DNA of 6,412 nucleotides from Alphaproteobacteria bacterium. GTDB lineage: Bacteria > Pseudomonadota > Alphaproteobacteria > Sphingomonadales > Sphingomonadaceae. Location of the stretch: NCBI GenBank assembly GCA_016650315.1, contig JAENVZ010000300.1:1-6412 (forward strand). Direction: 5' to 3'. Numbering within the stretch: the stretch's first letter is position 1; each line of letters begins with the position of its first letter. Under the pieces are notes generated by a model that made no database searches, had not been told where the DNA came from, and saw only the letters and a list, made by a program, of their open reading frames with translations. This document shows, piece by piece, positions 1-6,412 of this stretch. Both the position numbers and the translations under genes were made by a program.

Positions 1-179
1 CCCTGAAAAAATGGCTCGTTGATCGACACAGCTTTGACCGCGTGAATGGACTTTCGCAATTCCATTGTCACCACGCGGTCGATCAGCAGCATCGGGAAAC
101 GATGCGGCAAGGCCTGCATCACCGCTCGAATGTCCATAGGCCCCTTGACGACGCCTTCTGTTGCAACCTGTTCCGTCAC
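1..179 (-). CDS. fabZ: 3-hydroxyacyl-[ACP] dehydratase FabZ, N-terminal part (cut by window edge)
   Basis: FabZ is the cytoplasmic hot-dog-fold enzyme that dehydrates (3R)-hydroxyacyl-ACP to trans-2-enoyl-ACP in fatty acid elongation. Only the first 59 residues are inside the window. They contain the family-typical [12 protein letters not shown] (residues 25-36) and SINEPFFQ (52-59). The catalytic His of the following GHFPG segment lies just beyond the left edge, so catalysis cannot be checked. I chose the GTG start at 179, six bases after the skp stop, with AGGT (188-191) about 8 nt upstream as a modest ribosome site. An in-frame ATG at 137 (residue 15), preceded closely by AAGGGG, is an alternative and would remove a poorly conserved 14-residue extension. 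In many proteobacteria lpxD sits between skp and fabZ; here it does not. The family call is secure; the start is less so. Confidence 0.93.
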   Translation of the reverse strand, partial: MTEQVATEGVVKGPMDIRAVMQALPHRFPMLLIDRVVTMELRKSIHAVKAVSINEPFFQ

Positions 180-185
180 AGACGC

Positions 186-809
186 TTACCTGCTGGAGGC
201 GTTTGCGGCAGGCTGCTGCTGTTGGCCTGGCTGCCAGCCTGCAGGAGGAACAATCTGAGCGTTGGGAACCAGCGTGTTGAGTTCAGCGGTCACAGCGTCG
301 GTGATATCGACTGTGGGCTGATAGGATACAGTTGCCTGTGGCTGGAGCACCAGGTCAATCTTGCGCTTGGTCATCGCGGATTTCAGCGCATCGCTCAGCT
401 TTGCCGTAACCTGCTCCTCGACATAGGCCTGGGCCGTGGCAATCGGGCGACCCAATGTCGAAAGTTCCTGCTGGATGGCTGCACGGCGCTGCTGGAACGC
501 CTCGATCTTGGGCTGCAATGTGGGGCTGTTCGCGCCAGCCGTTTTCTGCATCGACTGGATTTCATTGGCCTTGGTCTGCAACTCAGTGTCCAACGTCGCC
601 TTGCGCGCATTGAATGCGTCGATCTGCGCCTTGTACGTCGTTTGCATGGCGGTCATTGCGTTGGTGAATGCATTTGACTTGCCCACCGCCTGTTCCAGAT
701 CGGCCACCGCTATGCCCATTCTGGACTGTGCGGCTGCGGGGGTTGTCATGACTGCAATACCGGCAATCGGCGCCACGGCAAGCGCCGCAGCCTTCAAAAT
801 CATCTTCAT
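186..809 (-). CDS. skp: Periplasmic OmpH/Skp-family outer-membrane protein chaperone
   Basis: This 207-residue protein belongs to the OmpH/Skp family, whose trimers hold unfolded outer-membrane proteins in the periplasm and hand them to the BAM complex. A signal peptide is clear: a KM-ILK n-region, a hydrophobic stretch to about residue 22, and TTPAAA before Q28 as the likely signal peptidase I site. After it comes a short hydrophobic strand (MGIAVADLEQAV, 31-42). Residues 45-145 are rich in Gln, Lys, Ala and Glu and should form the coiled-coil tentacles. The segment IDLVLQPQATVSYQPTVDIT (151-170) closes the body domain. A Pro/Gln-rich tail follows (188-207, with QQQQP). The ATG at 809 shares one base with the bamA stop (TGATG), which implies translational coupling; a second ATG two codons later is possible. 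The frame stays open upstream of the ATG, but that part overlaps bamA and is not used. Position directly after bamA strongly supports the role. Confidence 0.93.
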   Translation of the reverse strand: MKMILKAAALAVAPIAGIAVMTTPAAAQSRMGIAVADLEQAVGKSNAFTNAMTAMQTTYKAQIDAFNARKATLDTELQTKANEIQSMQKTAGANSPTLQPKIEAFQQRRAAIQQELSTLGRPIATAQAYVEEQVTAKLSDALKSAMTKRKIDLVLQPQATVSYQPTVDITDAVTAELNTLVPNAQIVPPAGWQPGQQQQPAANASSR

Positions 810-3466
810 CAGAATTGTGTCCCTACGTTGAATGTAATCAATTTTGTGTCGTCGCCCGGCTCTTTTAGCAGAGCCTTGGCTATATCGATCCTGAACGGAC
901 CGAAAGGTGAGTTCCAATTGACGCCAAAGCCGACGGAAAGACGGGGCTTGAGCGTGTCGCCCAGATAATCTTCTTCGAAATTCCCGTTCGCAAAGGTTCC
1001 GGTAGCGCAAGTGGGGCTTGCTGGTGTGCCACCAGCCTTCGTTGTGGTTGTAGTCGTGGTGCTATCCGGGTTCGTGACAGTGAGCGAGCAATAACCGGGA
1101 AACTGTGTCAGAGCTGGATTCTTCAACCCCGCAACCGCACCCGCATCGACAAATATGGAAGGCCGCAGCCCCATTTCCTTCGCGCCGGAGCCCAACGGAA
1201 TTTCCAACTCCGCCCGCGCCTGATAATAAATCTTGCCACCGAGTGCGTCGTCCTGGGTGTTGTTACCAGCGGCGCGTTCATAAACCCCATCGGTATCCGC
1301 ATCGCTGAGATAGAACCTCTTCACACGCGGCCCGATACCACGAATATCGAAGCCTCTCATTTGCGGCTCGCCAAGGAAGAAACGGTCGGTCAGACGTACC
1401 TTGTCGATTGGATTGCTTGCGCTGTCGAACTTCTGTTTTTCCAGCGAATGAATATATCCAGCCTCACCGCTCAACGAAAAGATAAAGCCGCCACCGACTT
1501 TCCAGAACTTGTCCGCATCGATCCGACTGCGCAAATATTTGACGCTGCCGCCCAGACCCGCCAGATCCTGCGAAAAAGTGACGCTATGTCCCTTGGTCGG
1601 GCGGATACGGTTGTCGCGCGTGTCATAGATCAGCGAATAACCGAGCGAAGATGTCGTCCGCTTGCCAATGGCATCGCACAGATAGCGGCCAGCAAGGATA
1701 GGGTCGCATTCCAGCGTGCCGTTGCCATCGGTATCCGAATAAAAACTGTTCTTGTCGAGCGTCACATCGTCGAAGCTCAGGCCATAACGCAACGCCAGCG
1801 ACATATATTCGGTCAGCGCCAGACCTGCGCGGATCTGGAATCCGGTCGTCGTCTGCTGATAGGTGGTATTGCGGTCATTATTATTCAAATAATTGAAACT
1901 GTTCATATCCCGCCGGAAAATATCACCGCCCAGCGCTATGTTGCGGTCGAACAGATAGGGTTCGGTAAAGCCCAGCTCGACGGACTTGGAATAGTTGGAA
2001 TAATTGACGCTGGCGCGCAGCTCCTGGCCCTTGCCGCGGAAATTGCGCTGACGGATCGACGCGGAAACGATGAACCGTTCAAGGCTGGAAAAACCCGCCG
2101 ACAATTGCAGTTCGCCGGTCGATTTTTCCTCGACATTGGTTTCAAGGACGATCCGGTCAGGCGCAGAACCCGGCTTTTGTTCAACCTCCAGCTTGTCCTG
2201 AAAATAGCCCAGCGACTTGATGCGATCGGCCGAACGCTTCACTTGGAAACTGTTGAATGCGTCTCCTTCATGCAGACGGAATTCGCGGCGGATCACCTTA
2301 TCCTGCGTCAGCGTATTGCCGTTGATGTCGATCCGTTCGACATAAACGCGAGGCGCTTCATTCACGCGGAAGACCAGCGACATCGTCAGGTTGTCTTTGC
2401 TGCGCTGGAAGTCCGGGTTGATGTCCGCAAAGGCATAGCCGAACAGGCCAGCCGTTTCGGTCATCGACGTAACCGTATCCTCGACCTGTTTGGCGTTGTA
2501 CCAGTCACCCTTCTTCATCGGCACCAGCTTTTGAAGCGTTTCGGGCTGCAGATCACGAATATCGCTTTGTACCGATACGTCCCCGAATTTGTAGCGATCC
2601 CCCTCCTCCACCACATAAGTGATGATGAAATCGCGCTTATTCTGTGTCAGTTCAGCGACCGCGGAAATGACGCGGAAATCGGCATAGCCTTCGGTCAGAT
2701 AGAATTGCCGCAATTTCTGCTGGTCATAGGCCAGACGATCGGGGTCATAACTGGTGCCCGAACTGAATATGCGAAAGAGGCGCGACTGCTTGGTCACCAT
2801 CTGGCCACGCAGTTCACCATGGGAGAATTTTTCGTTGCCGATGATGTTGATCTGGCGGACCTTGGATTTCGGCCCTTCGCTAATTTCGAAGATGATGTCG
2901 ACGCGGTTCTGGTCGAGTTGCACCATCTTGGGATCGACGCTTGCCGCGAACCGCCCTTGTCGCCGGTACAGTTCAACGATGCGGGCGACATCAGCCCGTA
3001 CCCTTGACCGTGTGAAGATCTGGCGCGGGGCAAGCTTGATCTCCGGCTGGATTTTTTCGTCCTTCAGGCGCTTGTTGCCTTCCAGAACGATTCGGTTGAT
3101 GACCGGATTTTCCTTGATCTCAATCGTCAGATTGCCTTGATCGTCACGAATCTGGACGTCGGCAAACAATTCGGTTTCAAACAAATCCTTGAGTGCGAGA
3201 TCGAGCGATTCGCGGTTATAGGGCTGCCCCACGCGTAGCTTGGTGTAGGACAGCACCGTATCAGATTCCAGACGCTGCGCCCCCGTGACCGCTATGGACC
3301 GAACAGTACCCGCCTGCGCAACAGGTTGAAGCGCGGAAGTGACGGCCTGAGGCGGAGCCAGCGCCGGTTGGGCGATTGCTGATCCAGTGAAACCCGCCAA
3401 CGCGGTCCCGGTCAACAGGGCAACAGTCAGACGTTGGTTGAAGTTGCTGCAAAGTGTCGCTGTCAC
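809..3466 (-). CDS. bamA: Outer-membrane protein assembly factor BamA (Omp85)
   Basis: BamA is the essential Omp85 core of the BAM complex; it folds and inserts beta-barrel proteins into the outer membrane. Numbering from the GTG at 3466 (885 residues): signal peptide 1-32 (hydrophobic LTVALLTGTALAGFTG, likely cut AIA|Q); a Pro/Ala/Gln linker; five POTRA domains at about 53-118, 119-196, 197-286, 287-368 and 369-446; then the 16-strand barrel, about 450-885. The conserved loop-6 RGF is at 704-706 (MRGFDIRG), and the protein ends in a typical beta-signal with terminal Phe (FNVGTQF). In-frame TTG codons at 3490 and 3484 would add 8 or 6 residues (ORF 893 residues). I prefer GTG because AAGG lies about 11 nt upstream and the TTG at 3490 sits inside the U-run of a hairpin. 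Surface loops carry two Asp-rich motifs, two Cys pairs and a seven-Thr run. The stop shares one base with the skp start. The family is certain; the start is not. Confidence 0.97.
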   Translation of the reverse strand: MTATLCSNFNQRLTVALLTGTALAGFTGSAIAQPALAPPQAVTSALQPVAQAGTVRSIAVTGAQRLESDTVLSYTKLRVGQPYNRESLDLALKDLFETELFADVQIRDDQGNLTIEIKENPVINRIVLEGNKRLKDEKIQPEIKLAPRQIFTRSRVRADVARIVELYRRQGRFAASVDPKMVQLDQNRVDIIFEISEGPKSKVRQINIIGNEKFSHGELRGQMVTKQSRLFRIFSSGTSYDPDRLAYDQQKLRQFYLTEGYADFRVISAVAELTQNKRDFIITYVVEEGDRYKFGDVSVQSDIRDLQPETLQKLVPMKKGDWYNAKQVEDTVTSMTETAGLFGYAFADINPDFQRSKDNLTMSLVFRVNEAPRVYVERIDINGNTLTQDKVIRREFRLHEGDAFNSFQVKRSADRIKSLGYFQDKLEVEQKPGSAPDRIVLETNVEEKSTGELQLSAGFSSLERFIVSASIRQRNFRGKGQELRASVNYSNYSKSVELGFTEPYLFDRNIALGGDIFRRDMNSFNYLNNNDRNTTYQQTTTGFQIRAGLALTEYMSLALRYGLSFDDVTLDKNSFYSDTDGNGTLECDPILAGRYLCDAIGKRTTSSLGYSLIYDTRDNRIRPTKGHSVTFSQDLAGLGGSVKYLRSRIDADKFWKVGGGFIFSLSGEAGYIHSLEKQKFDSASNPIDKVRLTDRFFLGEPQMRGFDIRGIGPRVKRFYLSDADTDGVYERAAGNNTQDDALGGKIYYQARAELEIPLGSGAKEMGLRPSIFVDAGAVAGLKNPALTQFPGYCSLTVTNPDSTTTTTTTKAGGTPASPTCATGTFANGNFEEDYLGDTLKPRLSVGFGVNWNSPFGPFRIDIAKALLKEPGDDTKLITFNVGTQF

Positions 3467-3482
3467 GCGTTTTTCTACCTTC

Positions 3483-3509
3483 AAAAACAAAAATCCGGCT
3501 TTCGCCGAA
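3483..3509 (-). terminator. Terminator-like hairpin with U-run between rseP and bamA
   Basis: Read on the minus strand, TTCGGC-GAAA-GCCGGA (3509 to 3494) folds into four G-C pairs plus one U.G and one U-A pair, closed by a GAAA (GNRA) tetraloop. TTTTTGTTTTT (3493 to 3483) follows at once. This is the layout of an intrinsic terminator, although the stem is short. It lies 29 nt after the rseP stop codon and ends 16 nt before the preferred bamA GTG, so it may end part of the cdsA-dxr-rseP transcripts or attenuate bamA. I see no convincing promoter between it and bamA. Strength is not measurable from sequence alone. Confidence 0.6.
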
Positions 3510-3538
3510 ATGCTCGTGTCTTCCCTGCCCGATGCACG

Positions 3539-4672
3539 TCAGCCAATCAAGCCGGACAAACCCTTCCAGACACCGAAAGACGATAAATCGTTAAACGTAA
3601 CAAACAACATCACTGATAACAGCAATGCCAGGCCGGAACGATAGGCCCATTCCTGGATCACCGGACTGACCGGTTTGCGCGCAATTGCCTCAATCCCGTA
3701 AAAAAGCAGATGACCGCCATCCAGCATGGGGATTGGCAATATGTTGATGAACCCCAAGTTAATCGAGATCAGAGCCATGAAGAAGATAAACTGCTCTGCC
3801 CCCCGACCAGCCTGTTCGCCCGAAATTTGCGCGATCTTCAACGGCCCGCCCAATTCGTTGAGTGATCGCCGCCCGCTAATCACCTGCCCAAGCGTGTCCA
3901 CCATCAGCCGAACGATCGCGCCTGTTCGATGAATGGCGACGCCGGGTGCATCAAGAAGCGACACCTCCCGCAATTCCGATGCCGGGCTTTGCACCCCGAT
4001 CAGTCCGATCCGGTATTCATTGCCGAACCGGTCGATATCGGTCCGCACGCCGATCCGGACAGGAAGGTGGATTACCGCCCCGTTCCGTTCGATGGTAAAA
4101 TTTGCATTTTCGTCCGGGCGATAAAATACTGCCTGCGACACCTGATCGAAACGTTCGATCTTGCGGTCGTCAATCGCCAGAATACGATCATTGACCCGCA
4201 TCCCCGATTGCTCGGCGGCGGCACCTTCGATCATCATATTGACAACAGGCGGCGTAACATTCTGGCCATAAAACATGGCAAAACCAGCCAGTATGACGAT
4301 TGCAAACAGGAAATTGATCGCCGGACCCGCCGCAACGATCAGTGCACGCTGCCACAAGGGCTTGGCCGGAAAGCATTCCGCGCGTTCATCGGGCGACAGG
4401 TGAAGCCATTCCGCACCAGGTTGACTGGCCGCATTCATGTCGCCTGCAAATTTTACATAACCGCCGAGCGGAAGCGCCGCGAGCCGCCAACGTGTCCCGC
4501 GCCTGTCGACCCAGTGGGCCAATTCCTTGCCCACACCGATTGAAAAGGTTTCGGCCTTTACGCCAAACAGGCGTGCGACCAGATAATGTCCCAGTTCATG
4601 CACAAAGACGAGTGGCCCGATCACCGCGATGAACGCTACAATAGTCAGCACTATGCCGGGACTGTCAGTCAA
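3539..4672 (-). CDS. rseP: RIP metalloprotease RseP (site-2 protease family, M50)
   Basis: This 377-residue inner-membrane zinc protease cuts transmembrane segments of its substrates, classically anti-sigma factors after a first periplasmic cut, and remnant signal peptides. The zinc motif HELGH (25-29; H25, E26, H29) lies in the first membrane helix, and PLGGYVKF (68-75) is the conserved membrane-associated loop. Further helices fall at about 109-134, 295-312 and 345-360. One PDZ domain spans roughly 140-205 (SGMRVNDRILAIDD); E. coli RseP has two, and a single one is common in alphaproteobacteria. NILPIPMLDGGH (310-321) supplies the third zinc ligand, D318. The start is TTG at 4672, overlapping the dxr stop by 4 nt (TTGA), and is supported by a strong ribosome site 5 nt upstream. 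The natural substrate cannot be inferred: no sigma or anti-sigma gene is in view. Confidence 0.95.
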   Translation of the reverse strand: MTDSPGIVLTIVAFIAVIGPLVFVHELGHYLVARLFGVKAETFSIGVGKELAHWVDRRGTRWRLAALPLGGYVKFAGDMNAASQPGAEWLHLSPDERAECFPAKPLWQRALIVAAGPAINFLFAIVILAGFAMFYGQNVTPPVVNMMIEGAAAEQSGMRVNDRILAIDDRKIERFDQVSQAVFYRPDENANFTIERNGAVIHLPVRIGVRTDIDRFGNEYRIGLIGVQSPASELREVSLLDAPGVAIHRTGAIVRLMVDTLGQVISGRRSLNELGGPLKIAQISGEQAGRGAEQFIFFMALISINLGFINILPIPMLDGGHLLFYGIEAIARKPVSPVIQEWAYRSGLALLLSVMLFVTFNDLSSFGVWKGLSGLIG

Positions 4673-5838
4673 TGGCGCCCTCTCTCCAAAATCATGTTCG
4701 CAACTTTGCGCGTCTCACGATCGATCATGAATATGTCTTCCACCGCCTGCGGCAGGGCGGGACTGTAGCGACTAAGGGTTTCGGTCACAACCATGGCAAT
4801 TTCAAGGAAAGATATTTTTTCCTTCAGGAATGCCTCGACCGCGACTTCATTGGCGGCATTCAATATCGCTGGACAGGCGCCGCCCGCCACAATCGCCTCC
4901 CGTGCAAGCCTGATCGCAGGAAAGCGTTCTTCATCAGGCGCTTCGAAATCGAGCCTGCCAATGGCGACAAGGTCCAGCGGCGCACAAGGCGTCGCCATCC
5001 GTTCCGGCCAGGCAAGCGCGTGGGCGATGGGAATACGCATATCGGGCGATCCAAGCTGCGCCAATGTCGAATGATCCCGAAATTCCACCAGCGAATGAAT
5101 GACCGATTGCGGATGCACCATGATCCCGATGCGGTCGAGGCCGACGGGAAAAAGATGGTGTGCTTCAATCAGTTCCAGGCCCTTGTTCATCATTGTCGCA
5201 CTGTCGACACTGATTTTCGCACCCATCGACCAATTGGGGTGTTTGACCGCCTGCGCCGGGGTGACTGTGGCCATTTGCGCGCTGGTTAAGGTGCGAAAAG
5301 GGCCGCCGCTGGCGGTCAGGGTGATGCGCGCGACCTCTTCTATGCGTCCCCCGGCAAGGCACTGGAAAATGGCGTTATGTTCACTGTCCACGGGCAGCAA
5401 TGTGGCGCCCGACGCCTTTGCAGCCTGCATCATCAGCGCGCCGGCCGATACCAGTGCTTCCTTGTTGGCAAGCGCCACCGTGCGTCCGCACTTCAATGCC
5501 GCCAAAGTCGGAGGCAACCCAGCACAGCCCACAATCGCGGCCATGGTCCAGTCCGCTTCCAGACCAGCGGCATCCACAAGCGCCTGCGCGCCTGCCGCCG
5601 CCTCTATACCGGTGCCTGCAAGAGCGTCCCTGAGCGCTGAATAATGCACCTCATCGGCTATAACAGCGATCTGCGCCCGATGGTGCCGTGCCGCCTGTGC
5701 CAGCGCTTCGACGCCGCGATGGGCGGTCAGCGCAACAACGTCATAATTTCCGGGGTTGCGACCAATCAGGTCCAGTGTCGACTGGCCCACTGAGCCGGTC
5801 GCGCCAAATATGGAGATGCGCCGCGGTTTCATCGTCAC
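4669..5838 (-). CDS. dxr: 1-deoxy-D-xylulose 5-phosphate reductoisomerase
   Basis: Dxr (IspC) is the cytoplasmic NADPH-dependent enzyme that turns DXP into 2-C-methyl-D-erythritol 4-phosphate, the committed step of the MEP isoprenoid pathway and the target of fosmidomycin. The 389-residue length is normal. Visible landmarks are the nucleotide-binding GATGSVGQS (12-20), ALANKEALV (122-130), metal ligands D151 and E153 in PVDSEHNA, the phosphate-binding ASGGPF (176-181), the flexible-loop Trp in HPNWSMG (200-206), and MMNKGLELIEA (216-226) with N218, K219 and the third metal ligand E222. All expected active-site residues are present. The GTG start at 5838 overlaps the cdsA stop as GTGA; the ATG two codons in (5832) is an alternative, and neither has a strong ribosome site, which fits translational coupling to cdsA. 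Its end overlaps the rseP start by 4 nt. The cdsA-dxr-rseP order is a common proteobacterial arrangement. Confidence 0.97.
   Translation of the reverse strand: MTMKPRRISIFGATGSVGQSTLDLIGRNPGNYDVVALTAHRGVEALAQAARHHRAQIAVIADEVHYSALRDALAGTGIEAAAGAQALVDAAGLEADWTMAAIVGCAGLPPTLAALKCGRTVALANKEALVSAGALMMQAAKASGATLLPVDSEHNAIFQCLAGGRIEEVARITLTASGGPFRTLTSAQMATVTPAQAVKHPNWSMGAKISVDSATMMNKGLELIEAHHLFPVGLDRIGIMVHPQSVIHSLVEFRDHSTLAQLGSPDMRIPIAHALAWPERMATPCAPLDLVAIGRLDFEAPDEERFPAIRLAREAIVAGGACPAILNAANEVAVEAFLKEKISFLEIAMVVTETLSRYSPALPQAVEDIFMIDRETRKVANMILERGRH
4678..4687 (-). promoter_or_regulatory. Shine-Dalgarno that fixes the TTG start of rseP
   Basis: GGAGAGAGGG on the minus strand lies within the last codons of dxr, 5 nt before the TTG at 4672. 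It is the clearest ribosome site in the window. It explains how a TTG codon can be used and argues against the in-frame GTG seven codons downstream. Confidence 0.7.
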
Positions 5839-6412
5839 ACCATATACCCGCTGGCGACCAGCAGGGCGGCGACAGGTGCAGCCGTCACAACGCCATCCAG
5901 CCGGTCCAGGACGCCGCCATGTCCGGGCAACAGGCTACCACTGTCCTTTACGCCCGCCCTCCGTTTGAGCCAGCTTTCATAAAGATCGCCCAGTTGCGCG
6001 ATGACCGCCAACAGCCCACTCGCAGCGGCCAATGGAATAGGGAGGCCAAGCCAGTCATGCAGGATGAACCCGAACAGCAACGCCGCCAACATCCCGCCAC
6101 CCAGCCCCGACCAGGTCTTGCTGGGACTGATCCCCGGCGCAAGCTTGGGTCCGCCCAGACTCCGCCCGGCAAAATAAGCGCCAATGTCCGTCGCCCATAC
6201 AAGCCCCAGCGCCCAGAACGTCAGCAGCAGACCGTCCGGTCGATCCCGCAGGAACAACAATGCCAATATCGGCAGGCCAACATAAAAAACCCCCGCGCCC
6301 AAACGCGGCGACCGGCCAATCACCGTCACAAACAGGAATGCGCCAGCAATCAGTCCAATCGCCAGAAAGGAGGGTCCGGCGGCAATGGGTGACATGATCG
6401 CCAAGGGTACGC
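5835..6412 (-). CDS. cdsA: Phosphatidate cytidylyltransferase CdsA (N-terminus beyond window)
   Basis: CdsA is the inner-membrane enzyme that makes CDP-diacylglycerol from phosphatidic acid and CTP, the branch point for phospholipid synthesis. The frame runs open through the right edge, so only about 191 C-terminal residues are seen; the family is usually 220-290 residues. The strongest evidence is the CTP-transferase signature encoded at about 5895-5975: a Ser-Trp-Leu-Lys-Arg start, then Lys-Asp, PGHGG, and DRLD with its conserved Asp residues. SPSKTWSG upstream is another conserved block. Several hydrophobic segments fit a polytopic membrane protein. TTG at 6404 is only the first possible start codon inside the window and is probably internal. 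The TGA stop overlaps the dxr GTG by 4 nt. A upstream uppS gene would be expected just beyond the right edge by family context, but it is not seen. Confidence 0.95.
   Translation of the reverse strand, partial: VPLAIMSPIAAGPSFLAIGLIAGAFLFVTVIGRSPRLGAGVFYVGLPILALLFLRDRPDGLLLTFWALGLVWATDIGAYFAGRSLGGPKLAPGISPSKTWSGLGGGMLAALLFGFILHDWLGLPIPLAAASGLLAVIAQLGDLYESWLKRRAGVKDSGSLLPGHGGVLDRLDGVVTAAPVAALLVASGYMV

Noticed and set aside
228..250. Short inverted repeat (CTGGC-T-GCCAG) near the end of skp
   Set aside because: The loop would be one base, no U-run follows, and it arises from the repetitive Pro/Gln/Gly codons of the tail.
42..677. A 211-codon plus-strand open frame opposite fabZ and skp
   Set aside because: It is antisense to two recognised genes; its Cys/Leu/Arg-rich composition fits no protein family I know.
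810..1010. Upstream extension of the skp reading frame into bamA
   Set aside because: The frame stays open, but the ATG at 809 is followed at once by a proper signal peptide, and the extension is Arg-rich sequence from another frame of bamA.
1361..3007. A 548-codon open frame on the plus strand, opposite bamA
   Set aside because: It lies wholly antisense to a certain BamA gene. The translation shows no domain I recognise and is rich in Arg, His, Ile and Gln as expected from reverse-complementing biased codons. Long antisense frames are common in GC-rich genomes.
4237..4275. A plus-strand TTGACA that could be a -35 box inside rseP
   Set aside because: No -10-like hexamer lies 16-18 nt downstream and there is no plus-strand gene to serve.
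3929..4543. A 204-codon plus-strand open frame opposite rseP
   Set aside because: It is antisense to a clear zinc protease and has no recognisable motif, ribosome site or neighbour on that strand.
5688..6392. A 234-codon plus-strand open frame opposite dxr and cdsA
   Set aside because: It spans the junction of two well-supported genes on the other strand and is a low-complexity Arg/Gln/Pro-rich product typical of shadow frames.

Overview
This window is a stretch of core genome for cell-envelope biogenesis from a Gram-negative alphaproteobacterium, most likely a member of the Sphingomonadaceae. The basis is the recognisable sphingomonad character of BamA, the Skp/OmpH-like chaperone and FabZ, moderately high GC, and a skp-fabZ junction with no lpxD. 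Members of this family commonly use glycosphingolipids in place of lipopolysaccharide. The genus cannot be fixed from the sequence alone.

All six genes lie on the minus strand, so transcription runs from the right edge to the left: cdsA (cut by the right edge) - dxr - rseP - bamA - skp/ompH - fabZ (cut by the left edge). The packing is very tight. cdsA/dxr and dxr/rseP overlap by 4 nt (GTGA and TTGA), bamA/skp share one base (TGATG), and skp/fabZ are 6 nt apart. The only real gap is between rseP and bamA (about 50-70 nt). It holds a GAAA-tetraloop hairpin followed by a U-rich run that looks like an intrinsic terminator or attenuator. No stretch over 300 bases lacks a gene.

The gene products work in one compartment. 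CdsA makes CDP-diacylglycerol for phospholipids, and Dxr makes MEP for isoprenoids (including the undecaprenyl carrier). RseP is an inner-membrane site-2 protease. BamA inserts outer-membrane proteins, Skp delivers them through the periplasm, and FabZ supplies fatty acids. Non-ATG starts dominate: GTG for dxr and fabZ, TTG for rseP, GTG or TTG for bamA; only skp clearly begins with ATG.

I found no mobile element, CRISPR array, RNA gene or unknown multi-gene system. The points worth a second look are the terminator-like hairpin before bamA, two Ca2+-loop-like acidic motifs and a Thr-rich, cysteine-flanked loop in the BamA barrel, and the missing lpxD.
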